Part shown: positions 14,351 through 24,090 of the stretch, one piece after another | Position numbering within the stretch: position 1 is the stretch's first letter | Layout: each line of letters starts with the position of its first letter | Made by a program: the position numbers and the translations under genes | From: Plumapathes pennacea | Lineage: Eukaryota > Cnidaria > Anthozoa > Antipatharia > Myriopathidae | NCBI GenBank assembly: GCA_964036295.1 | Contig: OZ038471.1 | Location: forward strand, 10,062,184 to 10,126,183 | Direction: 5' to 3' | DNA: 64,000 nt | Notes under the pieces: generated by a model | What the model was told of the DNA's origin: nothing | Seen by the model: the letters and a program-made list of their open reading frames with translations, nothing else | Database searches by the model: none

Positions 14351-15594
14351 AGTGGTCGACATCCTATTAGGAGTGCCAGCGGTCTTTTTCCTCTTTCTTC
14401 TCTTTTTCTTCTAACTTTATATCCGTGTGGAACTCCCAAGAGAGACTTCCAGTTTCTCACCAGAAAAATATCACACAGTTATAGAGAACTTGGCTGTTGA
14501 CACCTTGCTCAAATGAAACCTGAGTAAACTGTGACCCTGCATTTTGAGAATGCGTGACATATCTTTTTATGCACAATTGATTTTTGACAGTTTGACTTCG
14601 ACTCTTATTTCTAACGAGAGGCCACGATTAATCCAGCCTTCGCTTCAATACTTTTGTGTTTTCTTTTATTAACTGAATATGTTTCTTCTATCAGGCTTTC
14701 GAGTTTTCGTGTTCTGTAACAAGCTAGGGATGTAACACGACACTTGTTCACGTCAATATTATTGCGGTTTTGTTCACAGTGTGTTCAGTCATTTGTGAAC
14801 TGCAAACTCAATGCTCAGGACTATTTAGGTGTATTTTTCATATCTGGTATACAATGACCATTGCGAAACAAAGGCTTCATGATCGAATGAAAGAAACATT
14901 TCAACAGGCAATGTACGATAAGTAGAAGAATGTTATGAGGCAACAGATGTCATGTACAGAGTATAGCATAAATGCCATTGTTTTGCGGCTAAAGCTCATC
15001 GTAGCTTTGGTTTTCGTTTTCGGCCTGTTATCTTCCCAGAAGTATTTTGTGCCGCCACAGAAAGTTTTGTCGGGACTAAATATTTAGCGGCAACAGAGAA
15101 ATTTGCAATCCCCCAGCGGTATCCATCAAACATTTGTTTACGGCTATTCTCAAAGCTTCCGCGGCGAACTTAAAGGCCAATTCACACTGGATGCGTCGCG
15201 ACACGCCGTAACTGAACGCATTGTCGCGTTGAAATTTGGCCTTATTCTATTTTTACGGCGTCGCTCTGAGTTGACGCGTCCGGTGTGAATTTAATTTTGG
15301 CGCGTTGTCACGTACAGTTACGGCGTGTCGCGGCGCGTCCAGTGTGAAGTGGCCTTAAGAACGCAAGCCAAATCGTTCCCTAAAATCCAGTTTATCCGTA
15401 CATGTTCCACAGAGCCCAACGGTGTTGAGTTTGGATGGGATGCACTTCTTTTTCGCACAAGTAACGAGCAATATTCACTGGCCACTTCTCGACTTGTTTA
15501 GCGAAGTCAATTACATACATACATACAAACATATTTTTAATACCCTCAAGGGGTTTTTCAGCAACAATTTGGCTTCACCATATTACTGTGGAGT
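14351..15594. repeat. Composite repeat, first half
   Basis: 14555-14620 and 14829-14984 are almost identical to adjacent segments at 23395-23460 and 23463-23610. The second of these encodes MTIAKQRLHDRMKETF in both copies. Here they are separated by about 210 bases (14621-14828) and followed by about 600 bases (14985-15590) absent from the other copy. That extra block holds a MITE at 15174-15354. The breakpoints do not follow GT-AG, so splicing does not explain them. Confidence 0.65.
15174..15354. mobile_element. piggyBac-like MITE flanked by TTAA
   Basis: Terminal inverted repeats of about 40 bases (AGGCCAATTCACACTGGATG against its near-complement at the right end) enclose a 181-base GC-rich element. 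TTAA lies on both sides (15170-15173 and 15355-15358), the target duplication of piggyBac-type transposition. Confidence 0.75.
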
Positions 15595-15870
15595 ACAGGT
15601 ACTGAGGGTGGTCACTGCCAGAGATTTGTTTACGTCCTCAGTGGTTCTTTTACGTCCCCCTGTAATCAAGCATAGAAGTAGGGAGACGGGACCGCCATTT
15701 TACGTAGTCATCCGAGCCACGTGAAAATCTTAACATTTGCTGATAGAAACAAAGGCAGCATCTTATCCTTAGTTATTTTAAGACCCCGAGTGCTGGTCCG
15801 GCCGGGGTTCAAACCCGCAACCTCCCGCAAGACCGGCACTCAACCAACTGAGCCAACCCGACGGCGGTTT
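15595..15870 (-). mobile_element. tRNA-derived SINE
   Basis: On the minus strand the head (15866 downward) has an A box TTGGCTCAGTTGGTTGAG and a B box GGGTTTGAACCCC at tRNA spacing. A body with GGTCCCGTCTCCCTA and GACGTAAAAGAACC follows. It is RNA polymerase III-type and non-coding. A second copy is at 23625-23905. Flanking sequence on the head side (AACCAATCACCGTGTGCAG) is shared by four sites in the window. Confidence 0.78.
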
Positions 15871-16075
15871 ACGTCATCGCATATCACGTGATAATATGAA
15901 CCAATCACCGTGTGCAGATTCGTAACCCACAAGGAAAATAAAAATAACAAGACTGGTTTGCCAGTGAGCTCGTGGTGCGGGTTGGGTCGAGACCAGGATA
16001 AAGTAAAATTAAGGGACAAATGTAGGGACAAGGGCGAGACTCGCAATAGAGACTTTCAGTACCCGGGGAGGGGGG

Positions 16076-16543
16076 AGGATATTGATCATAATTTTGGTTG
16101 TCATTTATTACATCAATATCATCAGATATTCTATCAACAGTGGAGCTTTCTTCATCAGGTGAACTTGAATTCATATCTTCTGATGCATTTTGATCAGCTA
16201 GATTTGTCAAATTGTTGTCAATATTTTTAATGTCAATTACGATGTTGGTATACAATGGATTATTCATTTTAAGCCAAGTAAGGGCAGCAGAAATTATCTG
16301 TGGACGCACAGCTTGAAAATACACATGACCTCTAAATTCTAACTTTCTTTTGAGTTTCAACATTATTATACCTGACCTTTCAGGAGGACGGGGTAAAATT
16401 CTACAAGTCTGTTCACAGTCAACAGGCACATTGCAGATTGCACCTTCAATCTTTCTTTGTTGTCCTTTAGGCATTACCACTATTTTTTCAAAAATGATAC
16501 GCTGTGCTATGAGTATCTGTTCAAGTTTCTCTAACAGAGCCAA
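16076..16543 (-). CDS. Helitron protein segment: DUF6570 domain
   Basis: The frame begins LEKLEQILIAQRIIFEKI and continues VVMPKGQQRKIEGAICNVP, PRPPERSGIIMLKLKRKL, GHVYFQAVRP, then an acidic Ser/Asn/Asp tail. This is the DUF6570 module that precedes the Helitron_like_N (Rep) domain in animal Helitrons. The frame runs into the GC-rich junction at about 16040-16075 and then into repeat sequence, so Rep and the PIF1 helicase are absent. The element has lost its 3' half. Confidence 0.85.
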
Positions 16544-16602
16544 TCTGGAGGGACTTCATCTAAATACAGGTTGTTTTTAACAGCTTGGCATGGAACTTTC
16601 CC

Positions 16603-17609
16603 TTTTAAAATCTTTGAGTGGCAAGTTTTACAAATATATTCCTTTTCATCAAACGTCTTTTGACCGGTAAAAAGATCTTGCATAGTGTACTTTGTACTTT
16701 TCTCTTCAGTTCTACAACTGACTTTCTGTAAAGTAATCGATTACAGACAGAGCATACAAAGTAAGGACCATCTTTTATTTTTTTTCTAAATTCTGCAAGA
16801 TGGTAGTCTAAATTATGTATTATACTCTTAGATCTTCTCTTTTTACTTGCTTCTCTTTTTCTCGCAAGTAAAATCTCCGTTTTCTCTTGATCCATGCTAT
16901 AATATCTGCTCTTCTCAAATTCAAGCCAATACCTTTTAGCTGATTGTTCTGTGTTATGATATCTTTGTATCATATTTTGAATAAGTGCCCTTTTTTGGTT
17001 AGGCTCCATAAGTCTGTACCTTTTTGCATTTTTGGATAGAAAGTCTTTTTTACCACAACACACTAGTTTCTCACTCTCTGATTGGTCGATTTACCGTGGT
17101 AAATAAGAGTCCAGACAACGATGCTGACGCCAGCTGACGCCAGCATGTCACGTTTTGCAGCGAAATACAACGAAAGTTTCCTGTATATTTCTAAATGTTG
17201 AGGTAAAAAACAATTCGGCGAAGCGCCTCGTGAGTCCACAACATTTTGACCATGTGATGACGTAAATCGTGGTAAATAAGAGTCCACACCACGGCAAACC
17301 AGTGGAAATTTATTAATTTTAGGTTCCATTGATTTGTATTTTCTGACCTGGTTAGACAAAAAGTTCTTTTTTTGTTTAGGTTCCATTGATTTGTATTTTT
17401 TTGACCCAGTCTGACAAAAATTCCTTCTTTTCTTTCGGTTCCATTGATTTGTGCTTTTCAGCATATTTACACAAAAGGTCCTCCTTTCGTTTAGGATCCA
17501 TTAATTTGTATTTTTCAACATTTTTAGACAAAAGGTCCTTCTTTTGTTCAGGTTCCAGTGACTTATATTTTTCAGCTTTTTTTAACAGGAAGGTCCTGTT
17601 TTTGTTCAT
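16603..17609 (-). CDS. Helitron protein segment: KYKSMEP repeats and zinc-binding region
   Basis: 17609-17330 encodes tandem units of about 22 residues (KYKSLEPEQKKDLLSKNVE, KYKLMDPKRKEDLLCKYAE and so on). The series is interrupted by a MITE (17047-17312) and resumes at 17046 with KKDFLSKNAKRYRLMEP. Further on come KIKDGPYFVCSVCNRLLYRK (a CxxC zinc-binding block) and, after a frame change near 16700, FDEKEYICKTCHSK. The order matches the N-terminal half of cnidarian and fish Helitron proteins. The repeat units probably form charged helices. Confidence 0.82.
17047..17312. mobile_element. MITE inserted in Helitron repeats
   Basis: One end is TTTTACCACAACACACTAGT and the other CCAGTGGAAATTTA. 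An internal pair, ACCGTGGTAAATAAGAGTCC, lies in inverted orientation. Related copies lie at 48281-48417 (short, inverted) and 49353-49620. Removing it would restore register of the KYKSMEP repeats, so it arrived after the Helitron. Confidence 0.72.
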
Positions 17610-17659
17610 GATTAATTGATCTATATTTCCCAGTGCATCTTTTTGTAGCAGGTTCCATC

Positions 17660-17985
17660 ATTCTATATTTGTGACCCTCATATTTGTGACCCCCATATTC
17701 ATTATCAAAGGATGAGAAACTTGTAATCGAACACGTCATAGGCATTATAACAAACTGTAATCCGTACGGTAAGCTCATTACCATACGGTAATCTCATTAC
17801 CAAAAAAACGAACAAACAAACGCGTTTAAAAATCGTTTGAACGCGTTTAGAAATCGTTTAAACGCGTTTAAAAATATTTTAAACGCGTTTTATAATCGTT
17901 TAAACACGTCTAAATAACTCATAAAAACGCGTTTAAACGCGTTTTTGTTTTTTCACCTTAATGACCCTTTTCATCAGGAGGGTCA
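17660..17985. mobile_element. TIR element with TTTAAACGCG array
   Basis: The ends are GTGACCCTC and GAGGGTCAC. The interior (17820-17950) is a degenerate array of palindromic AAACGCGTTT units spaced by ATCGTTT. A second copy is at 30955-31262. No ORF. It sits within the Helitron coding region. Confidence 0.7.
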
Positions 17986-18335
17986 CATTTTTCTTTTTTT
18001 TTTTTTGTTCTCTTTTTCGTTTTAGAGTATCCTCTCTTTTTCTAGAACAAATGTGTTTCCTTGTTATTTTCTGCTTTTCACTTTTCGTCAAACAACATGA
18101 GCATGAAAGAAACTGTATTTGATACTGCATTTCATCACATGCAAACTTGTCAAGAATTTGTTGATGAGGGAATCTACATCATCTACTTTCTGAAATAAAT
18201 GTGCTGATTCACTTTGATCAAATGCTAATACAACAAATTTTGTTCTCCTTCTTGCTTGTTGTTGAAAAATACAACATAGGCAGTACGTTGAAATCCATAA
18301 CAGAAAGCCAGTATTATTCCTATTGTTTTGTGTAA
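17986..18335 (-). CDS. Helitron protein segment upstream of the repeats
   Basis: The minus-strand sequence reads FVVLAFDQSESAHLFQKVDD, then VDSLINKFLT, a CSCC motif and a Lys/Arg-rich tail. It lies between the protease-like segment and the KYKSMEP repeats and is cut off on both sides by insertions. Assignment rests on position and continuity. Confidence 0.45.
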
Positions 18336-19674
18336 TAAGTTCATTTATTATATGGCACTGATACTACGCACGCTACGATTGATTAATTTACCGGTCCATA
18401 CTTTCCTGTACGGACCGCAAATTGATTTTACGCACGTTCTGATTGGTCAATTTTACCGGTCCATAACTTACTGTACGGACCGCAAAATCAGTTTGCACAT
18501 GTGGATCGCAAATGATTACTCGAAAAGTTGCTAAACGTTTGTCATAAAAGGCCCAGAAGTGCAATGGGAAGTTAAACGTTCCGGATACTCACTGTTAAGT
18601 TATGATGATCGGGGAAAGTTTACAATCTTGGAAAATGACCGTTACGAAGAAGGAAAACGTCCGAGGAAAAAATTGCTTGCGACCTCAGCCGTCATTGACA
18701 ACAAGTGCTGCAGAGTATGGAGGGTTGTTTCACCCCTGTGTTAAAATTTGTACACTTGCCAGGAAGAAAGTGGAAAGCGAACAATCACCGTGAACAGTTA
18801 TGACTAAAACCGTGCAAGAATCAAGTTTTGCAGACATGTTTGCTCGTCATGGCGCACTGTGAAGACTGTAAATAAATTTTTCATAATGCACGAGAACTCT
18901 GTATTTCGAAATCACTGACTGGGACAAAAACGCCGTGGTGATTTGAGGACGTTTATTTTGCTAGAAGAAACCTAAACGCTCCACGAGGAGGCAGGAAAAT
19001 TAAGCGGTGAGTTTTGAATAATATAACTTTCAACGATGTGTCGGTCGCAGTTTGCGATGAAATGATTTTCTTTTAGTGCCAATTTGCCTTCTACATTATT
19101 GTACGTGTAAGAAACTTATTCAAAAGAATAAAAAATACTCTGAGTTACAAAGCAGTTTCTTCTGGAAAGAGATAAGACTGCAGTTTTTTAAATCTTTAGT
19201 AAGCGAGCAAGGGCGAGTTCGAGTCGTTCACCGAATAAAGTTCACTGCAGTGTCGTTGTTTGACATACGCTATGGGCCATTTCATTCAGCTCAGAACAAA
19301 TTAGTATTTATCTAGGCAGTTGGTTCGACAGACGCTTATTTTCTTTCAAGATTTTCAAATCGGTAGAATTGTAAGCTGTTAACTGAATTTGTTGTGAAAA
19401 CAAACGTGCTTAATTCATGCCTGATCGCGATTGATGTTGTTGAATGAACAAGACGAGTACTCGTTGGGGCCTTGTTTTATGTTTGCCGAAAGATCTAAAG
19501 CCATATAATAAATATCTTATTAACCTCGTTTGCTTGGTCCGTACCGTAAGTTATGGATCCTCGTTTTTTTCGTCGCCTTATGGCCCTCGCGCGAAGCGTG
19601 CTCGGGCCATAAGGCGACGAAAAAAACTCGGTCCATAACTTACTGTACGGACCAAGCAAACGAGGTTAATAAGA
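18336..19674. mobile_element. Insertion block in the Helitron ending in a foldback MITE
   Basis: This block separates two parts of the Helitron reading frame. 18380-18490 has two copies of an ACCGGTCCATA...TGTACGGACCGCAAA unit. 19515-19674 is a near-perfect hairpin: TCTTATTAACCTCGTTTGCT pairs with the right end, with GGTCCGTA...TACGGACC and GTCGCCTTATGG in the arms. No coding function is seen between them. Confidence 0.6.
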
Positions 19675-20946
19675 TCTATGAAGCTTCTGCTTGCTCAAAA
19701 TTGTGTCCTTGGACAGAACTCCTTGGCTTTTAGCAGTGAAGACAACATTAACATCAGCACCTGCACATATCTCTAATTTATTTGGTAAATCACTAACTAC
19801 AAGGTGTTTGTCAACATTCAGTTTTGTGTAAAATGTGTTACCTTTTTCAATTACAGCATTTAATGTATCAGAATTCCAATAGCTGCAAGATTTAATTACA
19901 GAAAAACAAATGCTATAGAAAGAAATTGCACAGCACTGCTTACATGCGCAAATAATTGCTTTACTTCTTTGCTGAACAGTTATAAGTTCTTCACAACTAT
20001 GCTTGTTGTGTCTGTCTTCTGTCACACAGATGTTTACTCCTTTAATTTCAAATGTAATGGCAGGCAAGTGTACATATAAAGTCTGGAAATACTCCAATAA
20101 ATTACCAACTGAACGAATTTCAATTAATACACATTTTCCTTCAGGATGTTCCATGCCAAAAGTATCTCTACTATGAGAATCAAATACTTTGAACCTGTCA
20201 CCTGGCAAACAAAATACAGCTGCAGTACTACAGCCTATTGTCAGAATAAAAGAGTTGAAATCCTGTCTGAGCAAAGAATTAAAAGCCCCATCTAGTGTCG
20301 TGCAGTAAGCAAAGCCTTCAATGGGAAAGCAAGTTCCGAACAAATTACCCACGTAACTTTCACTGTATTGCAGCTCATACTGAGTTTCATATATTGTGAC
20401 CATTCTGGGTAAATCTGTCAGCAGCAAAAAATAGTCCTCAGATGAATGCGAAAGAGTGGAATATAGATTATTCCCAGCATTCATAATTTTGCTTAAATCC
20501 TCTGATAAACAAATGAAGTTCGTGTGGTTAAATATCAGAGCTGCCAGAGACATAGCTACACATTGTCGCCCAGCATTATCTCCAAATATTGCAACATTAC
20601 CTTGACTGTACAGTGCAATGATAGTTTTATTTGGATCGACAACTGAAGGACCAGGAATTTTTTCTATATCCCTCGACAGAGAAAACGTATTGTACTTGAT
20701 TCTGTGATTTTGATCTCTGAATACGTCTGATCTTGAAATGCCTGTTTTTGAACACATTTTAAAATACAAACGTATCTTAGCACCTCGCTTACTTTTGGCA
20801 TTCTTCTTTTTGAAATTGTAGCTTTCTCGCAGCGATGGTTTATTGATCTTAATTTTCTGTTTACATTTATGTGGCTTTCTATTGTTTCCATGTTGTTTAC
20901 GCGCACGTTCACGGAACGCATTAGCATTGTGAAGTACGTAAGACAT
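19675..20946 (-). CDS. Helitron N-terminal cysteine-protease-like segment
   Basis: A long open frame of about 420 residues. The central part (ALYSQGNVAIFGDNAGRQC, then VAMSLAALIF; later an FDSHSRDTFGM block) has the Cys and His blocks of the OTU/C76-type deubiquitinase-like domain fused to many Helitrons. Before it lies a basic region (about residues 1-80). A late block holds ICACKQCCAISF. It reads toward the KYKSMEP repeats on the same strand and so forms the N-terminal half of one large protein. The frame breaks at 19675 where an insertion begins. A further open stretch at 20972-21181 may be the start of the same gene. Confidence 0.75.
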
Positions 20947-20971
20947 TCTTTGAAATGTATTCTCGTATTAG

Positions 20972-21181
20972 TCACCTGCTTTTTCTACTCTTGTTCAAAA
21001 TGCGTGAAAGGTTATTCAAGGGTACGCGGCTCGGCTCACGACTTCGTCTTCGAGGACTTCGATTTTCTTTCACATAAACATTTGTGGGGATACAATAAAA
21101 TTGAGCAAAGCGAGATCTACCAACGGTCACTTCTTCCTCAGCCATGTCCCAATTTTGAAATAATGACGCCATCTGTTCCAC
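20972..21181 (-). CDS. Possible first segment of the Helitron gene
   Basis: An open frame of 69 residues starting MEQMASLFQNWDMAEEEV, ending in a basic RRRSREPSR stretch, immediately upstream of the protease-like segment. No domain is recognised. It could be the N-terminal exon or leader of the Helitron protein, or chance. Confidence 0.3.
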   Translation of the reverse strand: MEQMASLFQNWDMAEEEVTVGRSRFAQFYCIPTNVYVKENRSPRRRSREPSRVPLNNLSRILNKSRKSR

Positions 21182-21296
21182 TGATTGTTTGACCTTCGTG
21201 GCACCGAGCCAAAATGTCGCAACAACAACATAAATGCACAGCAGAGTAAAATTTTGATTCCAAACAAAAGTCAGATTTTCTAACGCTTTACTTGTA

Positions 21297-21603
21297 TCAG
21301 CAAGAATAACAAAGTAAAAGAATACAAAGTGCCTTCAAGTTCACCTTCATACTAAACAGTTCCATATAATCCACTATCAAGCGATTGCCAAAAATCGAAG
21401 TTGCTTCGCCGTCTTCACACACGTTCTGGTCTTTGTATCTCGACCGCCTTCGTTCAGCTTCTTCCTTCAAGTTGTCGAGGTTCTGGATATCAGGTTCTTC
21501 GTACATTTCTGTACAGTTGTGCATAGCTATGCAGTTCATTAACAAGAACATTGATATGTTCATTGTTCTACCGCAGCCGGCGTATGCGTTTGTAAGTAGG
21601 ATG
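21297..21603 (-). repeat. Repeat X, left half (MNCIAMHNC-coding)
   Basis: Minus-strand frame MNISMFLLMNCIAMHNCTEM continues YEEPDIQNLDNLKEE and an Arg/Glu-rich stretch. The first part matches 61207-61400 in opposite orientation (MNCITMHNCTDLYEESDIQ). The hAT element at 21604 splits this repeat; its other half continues at 23107. It looks like an exon of a multi-copy gene or element, function unknown. Confidence 0.5.
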
Positions 21604-21789
21604 CAGGGGCGGATCCAGCATTTTTAGTGGGTAGTTTCCGAAATTGAGCGCCGAAGGCGCGAGTATGCTAGGGGGGTCCGGGGGCATGCTCCCCCGGGGA
21701 AATTTTAAAATCTAGGAGGCCAGAAACGCCATTTCCTGCAATTTTTGACGAAGGGGCGAGAAACAAAATTGAATGAAGGTGATTTCGTA

Positions 21790-22150
21790 AATGCTGCGGT
21801 CAGGTATCCCGCATGTTTGATCTTCCGAGACCACATGCTGGATAACCGAGCGCAATCTGTTTGCTAAACTTTTTGTGGCTATCTAGTCCACATTCAGTAA
21901 AGAGATTGGCCTTCACAAAAGTCGGAGAACCGCTCGGCGCTGTGTTACAGACAGCTCGCCTTTGTCACAGCTATAATTCAGCGTGTTAACAAGGTCAGCC
22001 CTAGGTGACCCCAGAATCTTAAATAAAACTCAGCCAGGCAAACCATCCGGACCGAGAGATTTGCAAGACTCCATTGAGTTGAGAGCGTCATAACAGTCAG
22101 AAAATCATAGTCTTGAACAGCGGCGATAGGATCTTGCGATTCTTGTAAAT
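21790..22150 (-). mobile_element. L1/Tx1-type LINE reverse transcriptase fragment
   Basis: On the minus strand, across frames, recognisable blocks are ALNSMESCKSLGPDGLPG, LVNTLNYSCDKGELSVTQRR, RPISLLNVD, KSLANRLRSVIQHVVSEDQ and CGIPDR. These are the early RT blocks of Tx1/L1 LINEs. Several frame changes and stops make it dead. It lies inside the hAT boundaries and so inserted into, or recombined with, that element. Confidence 0.7.
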
Positions 22151-22151
22151 T

Positions 22152-22702
22152 TGCTAGTGCTGCATCAAGTTGTCGAGCTGCTGACGGACTGGGACAGCCC
22201 GGCGTTTCATAACTTTCACGAAGTTATCCATGGCAAGGACTGCGTAATTGTGGTTCTCGTATTAATGACAGTGTTTCTTGAATCGGCCGGTGGCGCTTGT
22301 CCAAAACGTTAGCGGCGATTTCACCAACTTGCCCACATTGTTCGCATTTCGGCCAAATAGAACACAATGTAAACAAAATGCGCCATCCAGGTACTTAGAA
22401 TAAGCCAGCCAAGGATACTGTTGCAGCCAGACTAGTTGGAACTTACGAGATTTTCCGCCACTCTCGATTGACGAAGGGAATTGAAAGAGGGGATCACCGC
22501 GTGGGCTCCAAACGCTCTCGATGAACTCTAACTTCTGGGGATCGGAAAAAGAACTAACACCGCTAAATACCACACCAGTATCAAAGCGAGAACAATCCTC
22601 CTTTCGAAAAATAGGTTCTCTACGCGGCCTGTTGTCTTGATTCAATGCCATGTTCGATAAACCGCGCTGTATAATACTGTTCACGAGTTCAAAATCACTC
22701 AA
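22152..22702 (-). CDS. hAT transposase N-terminus with TTF-type zinc finger
   Basis: The frame starts MSDFELVNSI at 22702. Residues about 85-146 (KFQLVWLQQYPWLAYSK, then FCLHCVLFG, then LVKSPLTFWTSATGRFKKH) are the TTF-type zinc finger that precedes the RNase-H-like core in ZMYM1-like hAT proteins. The open frame stops at 22262. A following stretch to about 22150 (MDNFVKVMKRRAVPVRQQLD) still looks transposase-like. The DDE core and dimerisation domain are missing. Confidence 0.8.
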
Positions 22703-23106
22703 ACTGAACAGAGGACCTCACTGGGGTAGCCTGCCCCTTTTATACTTTGTCAGGTAGTTTCCAAAGTAGTTTCCGGCCAATGAGAGGCAAGCTTGGGGTG
22801 TTTCCGGCCAATGAGAGGCGAGTTTGGGGTGTTTCCGAATATCGCTTCAGTGGTTTCCTCCCATGGGTCCCCTCCCCGCGGTTCTCCATGCATAGAAACC
22901 GAAGAGAAGCGCATTTTTGCCGTCCAATGACACGAATAAACGCGGAGCGCGGGACGCAAGGTACTGGAAATGGCGTGAATTGGATTCCGGTACTCAGTGG
23001 AAACAAGAAAAGACTCAGTCATTTGTCAATTCATTTTTTAATTTTAATTTTTTCCCCAAAATTCAGGTAGTTTCCGGAAACTAAGGAAACTACCCTGGAT
23101 CCGCCC

Positions 23107-23385
23107 GTGGGATGAGCGGTCCATAGAAGAATCCACAAAGCCAACTAAGGCACGCAACACACTCATCAATCGTCCACATCGCTTCTTCAAAATAGCGAAA
23201 GTGCTCCCCCGGCAAGTCATGTGATCACAAAACGTCATCTAAAATCAAGTGAAAATATGAACCAATCACCGTGTGCAGATTCGTAACCCAGAAAGAGAAT
23301 AAAAATAATAAAACGAAGAAGATAAAGACACGGCCTCCAAACCTAAGCAACAGTTATACACTTGCTTCTTAAAGGTTGAGCGACC
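23107..23385. repeat. Repeat X, right half
   Basis: Continues the sequence broken at 21603. It matches the inverted copy near 61040-61215 (blocks ATCCACA-AGCCAACTAAGGCA, GTGATCACAA-CGTCATC, ATATGAACCAATCACCG). Ends near AGATTCGTAACCCAG. Non-coding. Confidence 0.65.
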
Positions 23386-23965
23386 CTGCATTTTGAGAAT
23401 GCGTGACATGTCTTTTTATGCACAATCGATTTTTGACAGTTTGACTTCGACTCTTATTTCTAGTGTATTTTTCATATCTGGTATACAATGACCATTGCGA
23501 AACAAAGGCTACATGATCGAATGAAAGAAACATTTCAACAGGCAATGTACGATAAGCAGAAGAATGTTATGAGGCAACAGATGTCATGTACAGAGTATAG
23601 CATAAATCGCCATTGTTTTGGAGTACAGGCACTGAGGGTGGTCACTGCCAGAGATTTGTTTACGTCCTCAGCGGTTCTTTTACGTCCCCCCTGTAATCAA
23701 GTATAGAAGTAGGGAGACGGGACCGCCATTTTACGTAGTCATCCGAGCCACGTGAAGATCTTACCATTTGCTGATAGAAACAAAGGCAGCATCTTATCCT
23801 TAGTTATTTTAAGACCCCGAGTGCTGGTCCGGCATGGGTTCAAACCCGCAACCTCCCGCACGAAAGACCGGCACTCAACCAACTGAGCCAACCCGACGGC
23901 GGTTTACGTCATCGCATATCACGTGATAATATGAACCAATCACCGTGTGCAGATTCGTAACCCAC
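23386..23965. repeat. Composite repeat, compact copy, with SINE
   Basis: Equivalent to 14540-15935 but lacking two internal blocks. It holds the MTIAKQRLHDRMKETF open frame (23488 onward, open for 72 codons here), then a SINE on the minus strand (about 23625-23905; A box TTGGCTCAGTTGGTTGAG, B box GGGTTTGAACCC, with a CGAAAG insertion), then the shared AACCAATCACCGTGTGCAG module. Confidence 0.7.
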
Positions 23966-24090
23966 CATAAAACAAAGAAGACAAAGACACGGTCTCGAAA
24001 CCTAAGCTCGTCGCTTCGCCACGAGCAATAAAACGAAGAAGATAAAGACACGGTCTCGAAACCTAAGCTCGTCGCTTCGCGCGATCAAAA
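23966..24090. repeat. Tandem duplication of about 60 bases
   Basis: Two consecutive units of the type ATAAAACGAAGAAGATAAAG followed by ACACGGTCTCGAAACCTAAG and CTCGTCGCTTCGC. A third partial unit is at 23305-23345. Confidence 0.75.

Larger units (their letters stand above)
21604..23106 (-). mobile_element. hAT DNA transposon (ZMYM1-like), internally damaged
   Basis: The left end is CAGGGGCGGATCCAG. The right end CTGGATCCGCCC is its inverted partner, and TAGTTTCCG is also repeated in inverted form inside. The 8-bp flanks are GTAGGATG (21596-21603) and GTGGGATG (23107-23114), one mismatch apart. An empty-site relative at 61.2 kb (inverted) lacks the element at exactly this point. It contains the N-terminal part of the transposase gene and a LINE fragment in place of the catalytic domain. 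Confidence 0.85.

Noticed and set aside
14621-14828. Spliced intron explaining the shorter copy at 23.4 kb
   Set aside because: The block edges do not fit GT-AG in any register.
15801-15866. A tRNA gene
   Set aside because: A and B boxes are present but the cloverleaf is not intact and a SINE body follows; two copies share it.
17820-17950. CRISPR array
   Set aside because: Units are short, degenerate, self-palindromic and without unique spacers; the genome is animal.
22747-23070. Overlapping open frames near 22.75-23.07 kb
   Set aside because: They lie in the 5' non-coding end of the hAT element on both strands and contain short tandem repeats.
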